Shown piece by piece: positions 41,556 to 49,955 of a DNA stretch of 57,444 bases. The notes below the pieces were generated by a model. The model saw nothing but the letters and a program-made list of their open reading frames with translations. It was not told where the DNA came from and made no database searches. Where the stretch lies: positions 1-57,444 of the forward strand of contig CANQMP010000011.1 in NCBI GenBank assembly GCA_947624975.1. Direction: 5' to 3'. Origin of the DNA: Candidatus Gastranaerophilales bacterium (GTDB lineage: Bacteria; Cyanobacteriota; Vampirovibrionia; Gastranaerophilales; Gastranaerophilaceae). Each line of letters begins with the position of its first letter. Within the stretch, counting starts at the first letter, position 1. Position numbers and translations under genes: made by a program.

Positions 41556-41795
41556 TCAAGTCTTGTCGATGTCTTTGACGAGTTCTTCCAATTTTATGTT
41601 TAAGGCATTGGCGATTTTGCAAAGAGTAATAATTGTTGGAGATTTCTCGGCACGCTCAATACAGCCGACAAAATTTCGTGCGGAATTAATTTTGAACGCA
41701 AGTTCCTCCTGCGAAATATTCAAAGCATTACGGGATTTTCTGATATTATTGCCGAGATTTTTTAGTATTTTTTGTTTATTAATGTCTTGACTCAT
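41556..41795 (-). CDS. XRE-family HTH regulator paired with a prepilin gene
   Basis: The 79 residues are one HTH_3 domain: NLGNNIRKSRNALNISQEEL then NSARNFVGCIERAEKSPTII. Nothing else is attached. It is divergent from the prepilin gene at 41860, with 64 bp between starts, and this gap holds two related dyads (41796 and 41831), one of which touches its own start codon. It probably represses both genes. No Shine-Dalgarno is visible: the ATG directly follows the first dyad, so the mRNA may be leaderless. Confidence 0.9.
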   Translation of the reverse strand: MSQDINKQKILKNLGNNIRKSRNALNISQEELAFKINSARNFVGCIERAEKSPTIITLCKIANALNIKLEELVKDIDKT

Positions 41796-41845
41796 ACCAC
41801 CTATTGTGGTACATTATAACCAAGTTAACTACCACCTATAGGTGG
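41796..41845. promoter_or_regulatory. Two candidate XRE operators in the prepilin/XRE spacer
   Basis: CCACCTATAGGTGG (41832-41845) is a perfect 14-bp palindrome 3 nt before the prepilin Shine-Dalgarno. ACCACCTATTGTGGT (41796-41810), which begins next to the XRE start codon, shares its first nine bases and forms ACCAC/GTGGT arms. A TATAAC -10 box (41815-41820) lies between them. Binding would block both genes. Confidence 0.75.
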
Positions 41846-41859
41846 CGAAAGGAGAAAAT

Positions 41860-42546
41860 ATGAAAAATAGTGCATTTACGTTGGCGGAAGTTCTTATCAC
41901 CCTCGCCGTCATCGGCATTGTTGCCGCAATGACTATTCCGACACTTATAAACAAATATCAAGAAAAAGTCACAGTTACAAAGGTCAAAAAGATGTATTCA
42001 ACACTTAATCAAGCCGTCAAACTCGCTGAAGTTGATAATGGGCCTGTCGCTACTTGGAATTTACCTGGTTATACTAATGGCGGAAGTCAAATGTTTTACA
42101 GTTATTTAAAACCATATTTAAGAGTTACAAAAGAATGTGTATATGATAATTCTGCCAACTGTTTAGATACAAAGGCAAAATTTACGTATCTGAATGGCGA
42201 GGCTTGGACTGGCTTTAGTGATACTGCTACTGGATATGGTTCTAATCGTTATGTAAGAATTATCCTTGCAGACGGTTCTCTTGTTTGGTTCAGAGTACCA
42301 CCGTCTGACAAGGATTGGTGTACACATCCGGATGGCGGTGATGGCGGAACTCCAATATGTGCAATATTTTGGTATGATATTAACGGCAACTACAGACCTC
42401 CTAATAGCTTAGGGAAAGATATTTTTTCTTTCTATTTGACTTCTAAGGGAATCACTCCTCATGAGATTTATAATGCTGAGGGTTGGGGCTGCTCTAAGTG
42501 GATATTGGAACACGACAACATGGATTACCCTAAAACTAAGCAGTAA
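41860..42546 (+). CDS. Prepilin-like protein
   Basis: The protein begins MKNSA followed by FTLAEVLITLAVIGIVAAM: prepilin signal with Ala at -1 instead of Gly. The conserved stretch KVKKMYSTLNQAVKLAEVDNG follows. The rest is a 190-residue globular part with several Cys (KECVYD, ANCLD, DWCTHPD, PICAIF, GCSKW), suggesting disulfides outside the membrane. The start at 41860 is set by AAAGGAG 7 nt upstream; the ORF can be extended to 41842 but this lies in the operator. The 3' end overlaps the convergent SNF2 gene by 11 nt. Confidence 0.9.
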   Translation: MKNSAFTLAEVLITLAVIGIVAAMTIPTLINKYQEKVTVTKVKKMYSTLNQAVKLAEVDNGPVATWNLPGYTNGGSQMFYSYLKPYLRVTKECVYDNSANCLDTKAKFTYLNGEAWTGFSDTATGYGSNRYVRIILADGSLVWFRVPPSDKDWCTHPDGGDGGTPICAIFWYDINGNYRPPNSLGKDIFSFYLTSKGITPHEIYNAEGWGCSKWILEHDNMDYPKTKQ

Positions 42547-45496
42547 GAGTAAATATTTCGTAAATTTCCTCGTCTGAAAGCTCTGTGATAATCTTTTCGC
42601 CTTCGTAAACCGCCAAATCCGCAAGTTCTTTTTTGGATTTTAACATCTCGTCAATTTTTTCTTCAAAAGTTCCGAGTGTTATCATCCTGTGAACCATAAC
42701 GTTTTTGTCCTGTCCGATGCGGTAAGTTCTGTCGGTTGCCTGATCTTCAACGGCAGGATTCCACCACAAGTCGTAATGAATAACGTTTGTCGCACTTGTA
42801 AGGTTTAAGCCCGTTCCGCCCGCTTTCAGCGAAAGAACCATTATCTTAGAATTTTCTTCATTCTGGAATTTATTTATAATTTCTTCACGCTGAGGAACTG
42901 TTAGTGAGCCGTGGAAGAATAAAGGTTCGGTGTTGCATTCTTGTGATATAACTCTGCATAAAATATCGCCCATTTCCTTATATTGAGTGAATATAAGGGT
43001 TTTTTCACCGCGGTCTAAAATGCTTTGAACCGTTGAGATACATTTTTCCATTTTGCCCGACAATTCTTTGCCCGTTTCGCCCGCTTTAAGGAACTGGTAA
43101 GGGTGATTACAGATTTGTTTTAATGCGGTAATAAGTTTGAATATATTTCCGCGTCTGTTTACGCCCGTAAAGCTTGAAATCTTATCCATCATCTCGTTAA
43201 GCGTTTTTTCATAAAGCACCGCTTGAGGTTTAGCGAGGTAACAATAATCATTAAGCACCATTTTTTCGGGAAGGTCTGTTATAACCGACTTATCGGTTTT
43301 CAAACGCCTTAAAACAAACGGAGATACCGACATTTTTAACTTTGCGGCACGGGAATTTTCCTTAAACCGCTCAATAGGAATTGCGTAACTTTTCTGGAAT
43401 TCTCTGAGTGAACCCAAATATCCGTGGTTTATGAAATCAAATATTGACCAAAGCTCTGTTAACCTGTTTTCAACCGGAGTACCTGTCATTGCGATTTTTA
43501 TGTGTGATTTAAGCATTTTAACCGCAAGAGTTTGTGCCGTGTCGGGGTTTTTAATGTTTTGGGCTTCATCAATAATGACCATTCCCCAGTCGTTTTTCTT
43601 TAATTCCTCAATATCTATACGCATAATCGCATAAGTCGTAAGAATTATGTCGTGTTTAATGTCAAGTTTGCGTTCCGCACCGTGATAGATTACCGCATCA
43701 AGTGACGGTGCAAACATTTGCAATTCTTTCATCCAGTTACCGATTAAGGTTGTCGGACAAACTACCAAAACGGGTTTTTCAAGTTTATTTTCTTCTTTAA
43801 GCTTTAGAATAAGGCTGATTACCTGAATAGTTTTACCGAGTCCCATATCGTCAGCCATACAAACACCAAAACCTTTTGATATGTTAGTCCAAAGCCATTT
43901 CAAACCTGTTTGTTGATAGGTTCTTAATTTACCGTTTAAGTTCTCAGGTACAGTGACTTCAACAGGCTTGTTAAAGTCTTGAATTACCCGTGCAAAAGCG
44001 TCATCATAATCAAAATCATACTTATCGAATTGTCCTGACATAGCCGCATGAATTAACTCCATCCTTGACATGGATTTCAGATTAGATTTTGCAACCTGTT
44101 CAAAGATTTTTTTAGTATCCTCCTGATCGACAAGAACGTATTTGTTTTTGTACTTGATTAAGCCGTTTTGCCCCTCAATGAGCTTGTTAAATTCTTCAAC
44201 GGTAAGTTTTTCGTTGCCGATAGCGATTTTGTATGAAAAATCAAGAATATCATCAAGCGAAATTTTGCCCGAAGTCGAGTTGTTAAAGATATCCGCAAGC
44301 TCTTTTGAGCGAGAAGTTTTAACTTTTGCATTGATAGAGGCACGGGGAACGACTATATTGGTAAGTTCTTTCGGCAAAACAACTTCAATTTGAGCTTTTT
44401 GAAGATAGTAAGCCGTTTGAGTGATAATTTTATAAACTTCGTTAAGATTTAGGTCAAGTGCAAGTTTTGTTTCATCTTCAAAGAGATTTTCAAGTTCAGG
44501 CATGTATCGAATTGCGTAATTGAGCTGTTTTTCGACAATTCTTGCGATGTCGGACGAGTTTGCCCCGAAAACTTCTTCATCCGTGTAAAGCCTGTCTATT
44601 AAAACATCCTCATCGGTTTTTCGATTTTTAATATGTACTTTAAGCCTGAATATTTCTTCGTTTTCGAGTTTCGTAATTTTAAAGAAAGGAATTACGTCAT
44701 ATTTGCCCAGATAAAGTTCATCAAACCACTGTGTAAGGTTTTCGGCGATATCCATGCCTTTCATAACGGCACGCTGTTCCAAATCTTTAAGCATGTAAGT
44801 TCCCGATTTAACGTCTTTAAATTTGTAAGCCTTAATGCTGAGGAATTTATACAAAACGTAATTCAGGTAGTTGTAAATAAAGTCATAGACGAAATTTTGT
44901 GGTTTTTCGCCTTTAATAAACAAGTCAGGAGGCATGTTTTCTTCAAACTGATTAATAATTCTTGCAAGCTGGTTTGAATTTACAATAGGTTCATACACTA
45001 TTCGGAACATGTTTCCCTGTTTTTTTATTGTCGGGATAAAATAAAGTTTTTCAATAAGCTTCATAACAAAGTAGGTAAGCTTATTCAGATAGATGAATGT
45101 CGGTGTCATATCATCAATGTCAACCACATTACCGAATCCGCCGAAATAATCCATTACCAAATCAAGACTCATCGCATATCCGACGTATTGCCCCATAACT
45201 TCGGATTTAAAGCGGAACAGCGACCCTTTTGTCTTTAGATAATATTGAAAATTATTTGTCGGAGTAACAAAGAACGACAATTTTTCATTTGAATTAACCA
45301 GATAAAAGTTTGTGTTTCTTGCAGGCGGATTTGGGCTTAAAAATATTCCCGCAAATTCATCTTCAACCGTCTGATAAATAAGACTTAACGTATAGCGAAA
45401 ATCCTTATTCTTAAACCCTTCGGGATTTTCCGAAAGGTTAAAAAATAATTCATCCACATCGTTCTTTTTAAATGAAAAATCTATATCTAATGTCAT
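42536..45496 (-). CDS. SWI2/SNF2-family DNA-dependent ATPase
   Basis: The 986-residue protein has a SNF2 motor in its C-terminal half: DDMGLGKT (Walker A) near 552, DEAQ near 645, LTELWSIFDF near 690, then SLKAGGTGLNL near 890 and DQATDRTYRIGQ near 923. The N-terminal 500 residues are a poorly conserved helical/beta domain with no recognised SWIM zinc finger. Bacterial members remodel transcribing RNA polymerase or act in DNA repair or defence; none is specific here. Its end overlaps the prepilin gene, and it precedes gpmI by 4 nt, so it is probably co-transcribed after gpmI. Confidence 0.93.
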   Translation of the reverse strand: MTLDIDFSFKKNDVDELFFNLSENPEGFKNKDFRYTLSLIYQTVEDEFAGIFLSPNPPARNTNFYLVNSNEKLSFFVTPTNNFQYYLKTKGSLFRFKSEVMGQYVGYAMSLDLVMDYFGGFGNVVDIDDMTPTFIYLNKLTYFVMKLIEKLYFIPTIKKQGNMFRIVYEPIVNSNQLARIINQFEENMPPDLFIKGEKPQNFVYDFIYNYLNYVLYKFLSIKAYKFKDVKSGTYMLKDLEQRAVMKGMDIAENLTQWFDELYLGKYDVIPFFKITKLENEEIFRLKVHIKNRKTDEDVLIDRLYTDEEVFGANSSDIARIVEKQLNYAIRYMPELENLFEDETKLALDLNLNEVYKIITQTAYYLQKAQIEVVLPKELTNIVVPRASINAKVKTSRSKELADIFNNSTSGKISLDDILDFSYKIAIGNEKLTVEEFNKLIEGQNGLIKYKNKYVLVDQEDTKKIFEQVAKSNLKSMSRMELIHAAMSGQFDKYDFDYDDAFARVIQDFNKPVEVTVPENLNGKLRTYQQTGLKWLWTNISKGFGVCMADDMGLGKTIQVISLILKLKEENKLEKPVLVVCPTTLIGNWMKELQMFAPSLDAVIYHGAERKLDIKHDIILTTYAIMRIDIEELKKNDWGMVIIDEAQNIKNPDTAQTLAVKMLKSHIKIAMTGTPVENRLTELWSIFDFINHGYLGSLREFQKSYAIPIERFKENSRAAKLKMSVSPFVLRRLKTDKSVITDLPEKMVLNDYCYLAKPQAVLYEKTLNEMMDKISSFTGVNRRGNIFKLITALKQICNHPYQFLKAGETGKELSGKMEKCISTVQSILDRGEKTLIFTQYKEMGDILCRVISQECNTEPLFFHGSLTVPQREEIINKFQNEENSKIMVLSLKAGGTGLNLTSATNVIHYDLWWNPAVEDQATDRTYRIGQDKNVMVHRMITLGTFEEKIDEMLKSKKELADLAVYEGEKIITELSDEEIYEIFTLTA

Positions 45497-45500
45497 TTCC

Positions 45501-47030
45501 TTATTTCCTGATAAGCGACTCGCAATCCATTTCTTTGGGGATTTGAATATTCATCAAATCAAGGATTGTCGGAGCGATGTTACACAAAGCACCTTGTTCT
45601 TTAAGTTCGATATTTTCAGGTGCATTAATTAAAACAAACGGAACTTCGTTTGTCGTATGTGCGGTTTGCGGTTTTCCCGTTTCTGCGTTAACCATAACTT
45701 CGGAGTTTCCGTGGTCTGCTGTCAAAAGCATGATGACGTCGTTCTTTTTGCATTCGTCTGCGATTTTGCCGACACACTCATCAACCGTATGGCAAGCCTT
45801 AATTGCCGCTTCAATTACGCCTGTATGACCTACCATATCGGGGTTTGCAAAGTTTACAAGAATAAATCCGTATTCGGGATTTTTAACCGCTTTCAAAACG
45901 TTTTCACAAACTTCCGGTGCACTCATTTCGGGCTGCATATCGTAAGTTGCAACTTTTGGCGATGCGACAAGCACTCTTGTTTCATCGGGTTGAGGTTCTT
46001 CAACACCGCCGTTAAAGAAGAACGTAACATGGGCATATTTTTCGGTTTCCGCCGTTCTGAACTGCTTTATGCCGTTAGATTGCAAAACATCTCCAAGAAT
46101 ATTTTCGAGGTGTTCTTTTCCGTAAGCGACGGGGAATGTGAATGTTTCATCATAAGGCGTCATACATACGTAGAATATGTTTTTGAGCACTTTTTTGCGT
46201 TTAAAACCGTCGAAGTTCTCAAAATTTATTGCCCTTGTAATTTCTCTTGCTCTGTCAGGGCGGAAGTTAAAGAATATAATCGCGTCATTGTCGTGAATTC
46301 TTGATTCTTCACCGCCTGTAACAGTCGGAAGTACAAATTCATCGTTGTCACCTCGTTCGTAGGAAGCTTTTACACCTTCGATAGCGGAATTTGCCTTTTC
46401 GCCTTCGCCTAAAAGCAAAGCGTTATAACCTTTTTCAACACGTTCCCAGCGGTTATCCCTGTCCATAATGTAGTATCTGCCGATAACCGTTGCAACGGGC
46501 GGAAAATTATATTTTTTAAGTTCATCTTCGACTTTCTGCAAGAATGTGCAGGCACTTTGCGGAGGCGTGTCACGACCGTCTAAAAATGCGTGTACGTAAA
46601 AGTTTTTGATACCTTCATCAGCCGCAAACTTAATCAGGGCAAGCACATGTTCTAATGATGAATGCACACCGCCCGTTGATACAAGTCCGTAAATGTGCAG
46701 AGAAGAATTATTTTTTCTCACATGTTCGACGGCTTGTAAAAATTTCTCGTTTTTGAAAAACGAACCGTCTTTAATAGCGTTGTTAATCCTTGATAAATCT
46801 TGATAAACAACCCTTCCCGCACCCAAATTCAGATGTCCGACTTCGCTGTTTCCCATTTGTCCTGCCGGAAGTCCGACGTATTCACCGTCTGCGTGAAGTT
46901 TTATAAATTTGCCTTCTTTTTCAAGCCTTTCGACATTAAGCGGCTTGGAAAGCGATGTAGCGTCAAATTCGGGGTGATTTTTGCTTATTCCCCAACCGTC
47001 CATAATACATAGTAATACTCTTTGTGTCAT
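45501..47030 (-). CDS. gpmI: 2,3-bisphosphoglycerate-independent phosphoglycerate mutase
   Basis: GpmI interconverts 3- and 2-phosphoglycerate in glycolysis with two Mn ions. The 509 residues contain LLCIMDGWGI at the start, the phosphoserine site GNSEVGHLNLGAGR near 63, HAFLDGRDTPP near 150, and TADHGNSEVM near 440. The length is typical. The start at 47030 follows an AAGGGAA element. Confidence 0.98.
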   Translation of the reverse strand: MTQRVLLCIMDGWGISKNHPEFDATSLSKPLNVERLEKEGKFIKLHADGEYVGLPAGQMGNSEVGHLNLGAGRVVYQDLSRINNAIKDGSFFKNEKFLQAVEHVRKNNSSLHIYGLVSTGGVHSSLEHVLALIKFAADEGIKNFYVHAFLDGRDTPPQSACTFLQKVEDELKKYNFPPVATVIGRYYIMDRDNRWERVEKGYNALLLGEGEKANSAIEGVKASYERGDNDEFVLPTVTGGEESRIHDNDAIIFFNFRPDRAREITRAINFENFDGFKRKKVLKNIFYVCMTPYDETFTFPVAYGKEHLENILGDVLQSNGIKQFRTAETEKYAHVTFFFNGGVEEPQPDETRVLVASPKVATYDMQPEMSAPEVCENVLKAVKNPEYGFILVNFANPDMVGHTGVIEAAIKACHTVDECVGKIADECKKNDVIMLLTADHGNSEVMVNAETGKPQTAHTTNEVPFVLINAPENIELKEQGALCNIAPTILDLMNIQIPKEMDCESLIRK

Positions 47031-47124
47031 AATTTTCCCTTCTCTATATTAGGAATAATTTTAACAGGAACATAAATTAATTACAATAGAGAATTAAATT
47101 TTTTGAAGTAGAACTGAGTAAATT

Positions 47125-47193
47125 CCCTCTCCCATACGGGAGAGGGAAGAATGTCTTAGCGAACGCAGTGAACTTAGAAATTCGGGTGAGGGG
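47125..47193. repeat. Palindromic repeat related to the DUF559 element ends
   Basis: CCCTCTCCC-ATAC-GGGAGAGGG (47125-47146), 37 nt of other sequence, then TTCGGGTGAGGGG (47181-47193). The stem and the GGGTGAGGGG end match the right end of the priA element, but no nuclease is present. It fills most of the gpmI-prepilin gap. Confidence 0.8.
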
Positions 47194-47202
47194 TAAATCC
47201 CG

Positions 47203-48063
47203 TCAAAATTTGAAAGGATAGTCATCAGGAATTTTCCAATTATTTTGGTATATTATTTCTGTGCAATATACTCCACCAAATTCAGAAGTTTTATTGCAAC
47301 CGTAATATTTATTGTTCATCAATTCTTCACGACTTAATTCGGGACACACTAATTTACCTTCCGTGTCCTTCTCACACTTGCTATATTTGTACGGTCTAAA
47401 TCCGTATGAATTGTTATAATTATTATCAGAATAATTTCCACTCATGAACTGTGGCGAAAATGTAAAGGGAAAAGAGCTTATTCCACGACGAGTCATATCA
47501 ATTCCCTGAGAAATATCAAAATCCTTTGCATTCGGGTAAAATTCCCACGTTAAACCTTTACCATCATTTTTGACTAATGCCAAACTCCCGTCATTAAAAT
47601 ATAACACTAGATAATCCTTATCATCATTCATATGCTCTTTTTTTAAAGTTTTAATATATTTATCAAAATATTCATTATAATAATCTTCCGGAGGAAGAGC
47701 CTCGGAGGTAAGTCCCCAAGTGTCATGTTGACCGTTGTCCACCTCTGATAATTTAATTGCGTTGCTTATTGTACTGTAAAATTTGACAAGCTTTGTCTCA
47801 ACAACTTTCTTTTTATAGCTTTGCACCAATGTCGGAATTGTCAATGCCGCGACAACACCGATGATGGCTAGTGTGATTAAAACCTCTGCCAGAGTAAATG
47901 CATATTTTTGTGAAAAATTGCATGCAAAAATATGACCCCTCACCCTGGCCCTCTCCCGCAGGGGGCGAGGGAACAAGCATTTTGCCAATGTGAATTCGAG
48001 TTTTTTGAGAATTTTTTTCTCTTGTACAGCCTTTGATTTTGTAAAGTTTGTTTTGTTTTCCAT
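47203..48063 (-). CDS. Prepilin-like protein with an interrupted long leader
   Basis: The prepilin core KYA-FTLAEVLITLAIIGVVAAL starts only at about residue 53. Before it lies EFTLAKC followed by LFPRPLRERARVRG, which is the translation of a palindromic repeat of the same family as in priA. So the leader was extended by a repeat insertion, which also appears to have duplicated FTLA. Whether prepilin peptidase still processes it is open. The globular part keeps the SEVDNG motif and Cys (KCEKDTEG, LVCPELS, YGCNKT, VYCTEI). I start it at 48063 (MENKTNF), with AAGGA 7 nt upstream; the ATG at 48087 lies in the operator. It is divergent from an XRE gene. Confidence 0.82.
   Translation of the reverse strand: MENKTNFTKSKAVQEKKILKKLEFTLAKCLFPRPLRERARVRGHIFACNFSQKYAFTLAEVLITLAIIGVVAALTIPTLVQSYKKKVVETKLVKFYSTISNAIKLSEVDNGQHDTWGLTSEALPPEDYYNEYFDKYIKTLKKEHMNDDKDYLVLYFNDGSLALVKNDGKGLTWEFYPNAKDFDISQGIDMTRRGISSFPFTFSPQFMSGNYSDNNYNNSYGFRPYKYSKCEKDTEGKLVCPELSREELMNNKYYGCNKTSEFGGVYCTEIIYQNNWKIPDDYPFKF
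47936..47971. repeat. Palindromic repeat inside a prepilin gene
   Basis: CCCCTCACCC, then CCCTCTCCC-GCAGG-GGGCGAGGG with one mismatch. It equals the left end of the priA element in this orientation and is read in frame within the prepilin leader. Only one end is present. Confidence 0.85.
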
Positions 48064-48080
48064 AATTTCCTTGCCTTTCC

Positions 48081-48137
48081 ATTTCATGTATGAAATAACT
48101 ACTTGTTATTATAACACATATAATTCATGTATGCAAT
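48081..48137. promoter_or_regulatory. Candidate operators of the prepilin/XRE pair
   Basis: ATTTCATGTATGAAAT (48081-48096) is an inverted repeat with 7-bp arms. AATTCATGTATGCAAT (48122-48137), with ten identical central bases, overlaps the XRE start codon. A TATAAC box (48110-48115) lies between. The layout matches the pair at 41.8 kb, with different sequence. Confidence 0.7.
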
Positions 48138-48406
48138 GGAAAAATGAAAAAAGTTCAAAACTTATTAAAGAACTCGGAAAAATTATCAGAGAAGAACGCA
48201 AAAAAATGTCCGACAAGTCCTTAACTCTTTTTGCGTATGAATTTGACCTTAATCCGGGAAACCTTTGTAAAATCGAAAATAGCAAAATAGAGCCTAAAAT
48301 AACAATGCTCTGGCGTATCGCTGAAGCACTTAACATGCCGCTTTCAAAATTGATTAAAAAGCTGGAAAAAGCTTTGGGGAAGGATTTTAACCTTATAGAA
48401 AAATAA
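48131..48406 (+). CDS. XRE-family HTH regulator paired with a prepilin gene
   Basis: The 91 residues hold one HTH_3 domain (IIREERKKMSDKSLTLFAYE, then NPGNLCKIENSKIEPKITML) and a basic tail (KKLEKALGKDF). The start at 48131 (MQWKNEKS) is preferred over 47990 because the longer form would read through the prepilin gene in antisense. No Shine-Dalgarno is present, so a leaderless or short-leader mRNA is possible; the start codon lies inside a candidate operator, suggesting autoregulation. Confidence 0.9.
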   Translation: MQWKNEKSSKLIKELGKIIREERKKMSDKSLTLFAYEFDLNPGNLCKIENSKIEPKITMLWRIAEALNMPLSKLIKKLEKALGKDFNLIEK

Positions 48407-48407
48407 G

Positions 48408-49955
48408 TTATACTTTTACTTTTTCTCTGAATTTTTTAACTTTGTTTTTTTCTTCTAATCTTTTTTGTCTATAGCCGTAACCTGCGTATATTGCAAATCC
48501 GATTAACAGCCAAAGCGGAAAATACAGGGAAGATGTTGTTAAAAACTTCATTGAATAAACCATTAACCCGCCGCAAGTGATTATACCGAGTGTCGGGAAA
48601 AGCGGTGAAAACGGGACTTTGAACGGACGTACTCTGTCAGGCTCGGTTTTCCGTAAGATTAATACAGCAATACAAATTATTATAAACGAAGTGAATGTCC
48701 CGAAATTGCAAAGTTCTGCGGATATATTCAAATCCATAAATAATGCACAGCCGATTACAACCGCACCGGAAATCCACGTCAAAATATGCGGTGTTCTGTA
48801 TTTTCTGTGGATAAGTCTTAATGATTTAGGCAAAAATCTGTCCCTGCTCATTGCGTATAAAATTCTTGTCGTACCTAACTGGTAAATGAGCAAAACCGAG
48901 GTTAACGCACACAACGCACCGACTGAAATTAAGCCCGCAAACCAATCCTTACCTATTACTCTCATCGCATGTGCAATGGGAGCTTGAATATCTATCTGTC
49001 CGAGCGAAACATTACCCGTCAAGACAAGTGCCACGCAAATATAAAGAATTGTACAAATGATAAGTGTTCCGAGTATCGCAATGGGCAAATCTCTCTGCGG
49101 ATTTTTGGTTTCCTCCGCAGTGGTTGAAATCGCATCAAATCCGATGTACGCAAAAAATATCAAAAACGCACCCATAAAAACGCCCTCAAACCCGTTCGGG
49201 GCAAACGGTGTCCAGTTTTCGGGCTTAATATAAAACGCACCGACAACGATAAACGAAATTATCATAAACATATTCACGCCGACCATAACGCTTGCAAATC
49301 TCGTTGATTCCTTTACTCCTTTTATCAAAAGAATTGTGAGTAAAAATACTATTACCATTGCGGGTAAATTCATTGCAAACGGGATTTTATCAAACAAGAA
49401 CGGCATCTGTGAATGCGGGTCGAGTCCGAATTTGTCACAGTAAGAAAGCATGTAACGGTAATCGTTTCTCAACCACATCGGAAAATTTGTCACAAACGCA
49501 GGCAAAATATGCTTAAATCCTTTCAAAAACTGCACAAAATACCCTGTCCAGGCACATGCTACCGTAATATTTCCTATTGCATATTCAAGCATTAAAATCC
49601 AGCCGACCATCCATGCCATAAATTCACCCATAGTTGCGTAAGTGTAAGTATAAGCACTTCCCGCAACAGGTATCATAGATGCGATTTCACTGTAACATAA
49701 TGCCGAAAATACGCATGCAACAGCCGCTAAAACCATTGAAATTATAATCGCAGGCCCTGCACCGACACTTTCCGGCCCGCCCTGTATTGCCGTTCCGATA
49801 ATCGTGAAAATTCCCGTTCCGACAACCGCACCGATGCCAAGAACAATTAAATCAAAGACATTCAATGTCTTTTTTAATTCCGATTTTTTGCTGACAGCTA
49901 TCAATTCATCGGGGCTTTTCTTTTTTAGAGCGTTTGTAACTATTTCTTTTATCAT
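48408..49955 (-). CDS. APC-family amino acid permease (cationic-type)
   Basis: The 515-residue protein has about twelve membrane helices and the APC substrate motif GIGAVVGTGIF in helix 1 (about residue 42); helix 6 carries FFAYIGFDAISTTAEE. These are typical of the cationic amino acid transporter (CAT/YfnA) branch. Substrate is unknown. Its ATG overlaps the stop of the upstream paralog at 49955, so they form a two-gene unit from a tandem duplication; the two share most of their sequence. Confidence 0.93.
   Translation of the reverse strand: MIKEIVTNALKKKSPDELIAVSKKSELKKTLNVFDLIVLGIGAVVGTGIFTIIGTAIQGGPESVGAGPAIIISMVLAAVACVFSALCYSEIASMIPVAGSAYTYTYATMGEFMAWMVGWILMLEYAIGNITVACAWTGYFVQFLKGFKHILPAFVTNFPMWLRNDYRYMLSYCDKFGLDPHSQMPFLFDKIPFAMNLPAMVIVFLLTILLIKGVKESTRFASVMVGVNMFMIISFIVVGAFYIKPENWTPFAPNGFEGVFMGAFLIFFAYIGFDAISTTAEETKNPQRDLPIAILGTLIICTILYICVALVLTGNVSLGQIDIQAPIAHAMRVIGKDWFAGLISVGALCALTSVLLIYQLGTTRILYAMSRDRFLPKSLRLIHRKYRTPHILTWISGAVVIGCALFMDLNISAELCNFGTFTSFIIICIAVLILRKTEPDRVRPFKVPFSPLFPTLGIITCGGLMVYSMKFLTTSSLYFPLWLLIGFAIYAGYGYRQKRLEEKNKVKKFREKVKV

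Noticed and set aside
47813..48082. Second minus-strand ORF overlapping the prepilin leader
   Set aside because: It is the shifted frame across the palindromic repeat; the prepilin frame has the conserved FTLAE helix.
47990..48130. 47-codon N-terminal extension of the XRE at 48131
   Set aside because: It would be antisense to the prepilin coding region and through the operator; the HTH domain starts after 48131.
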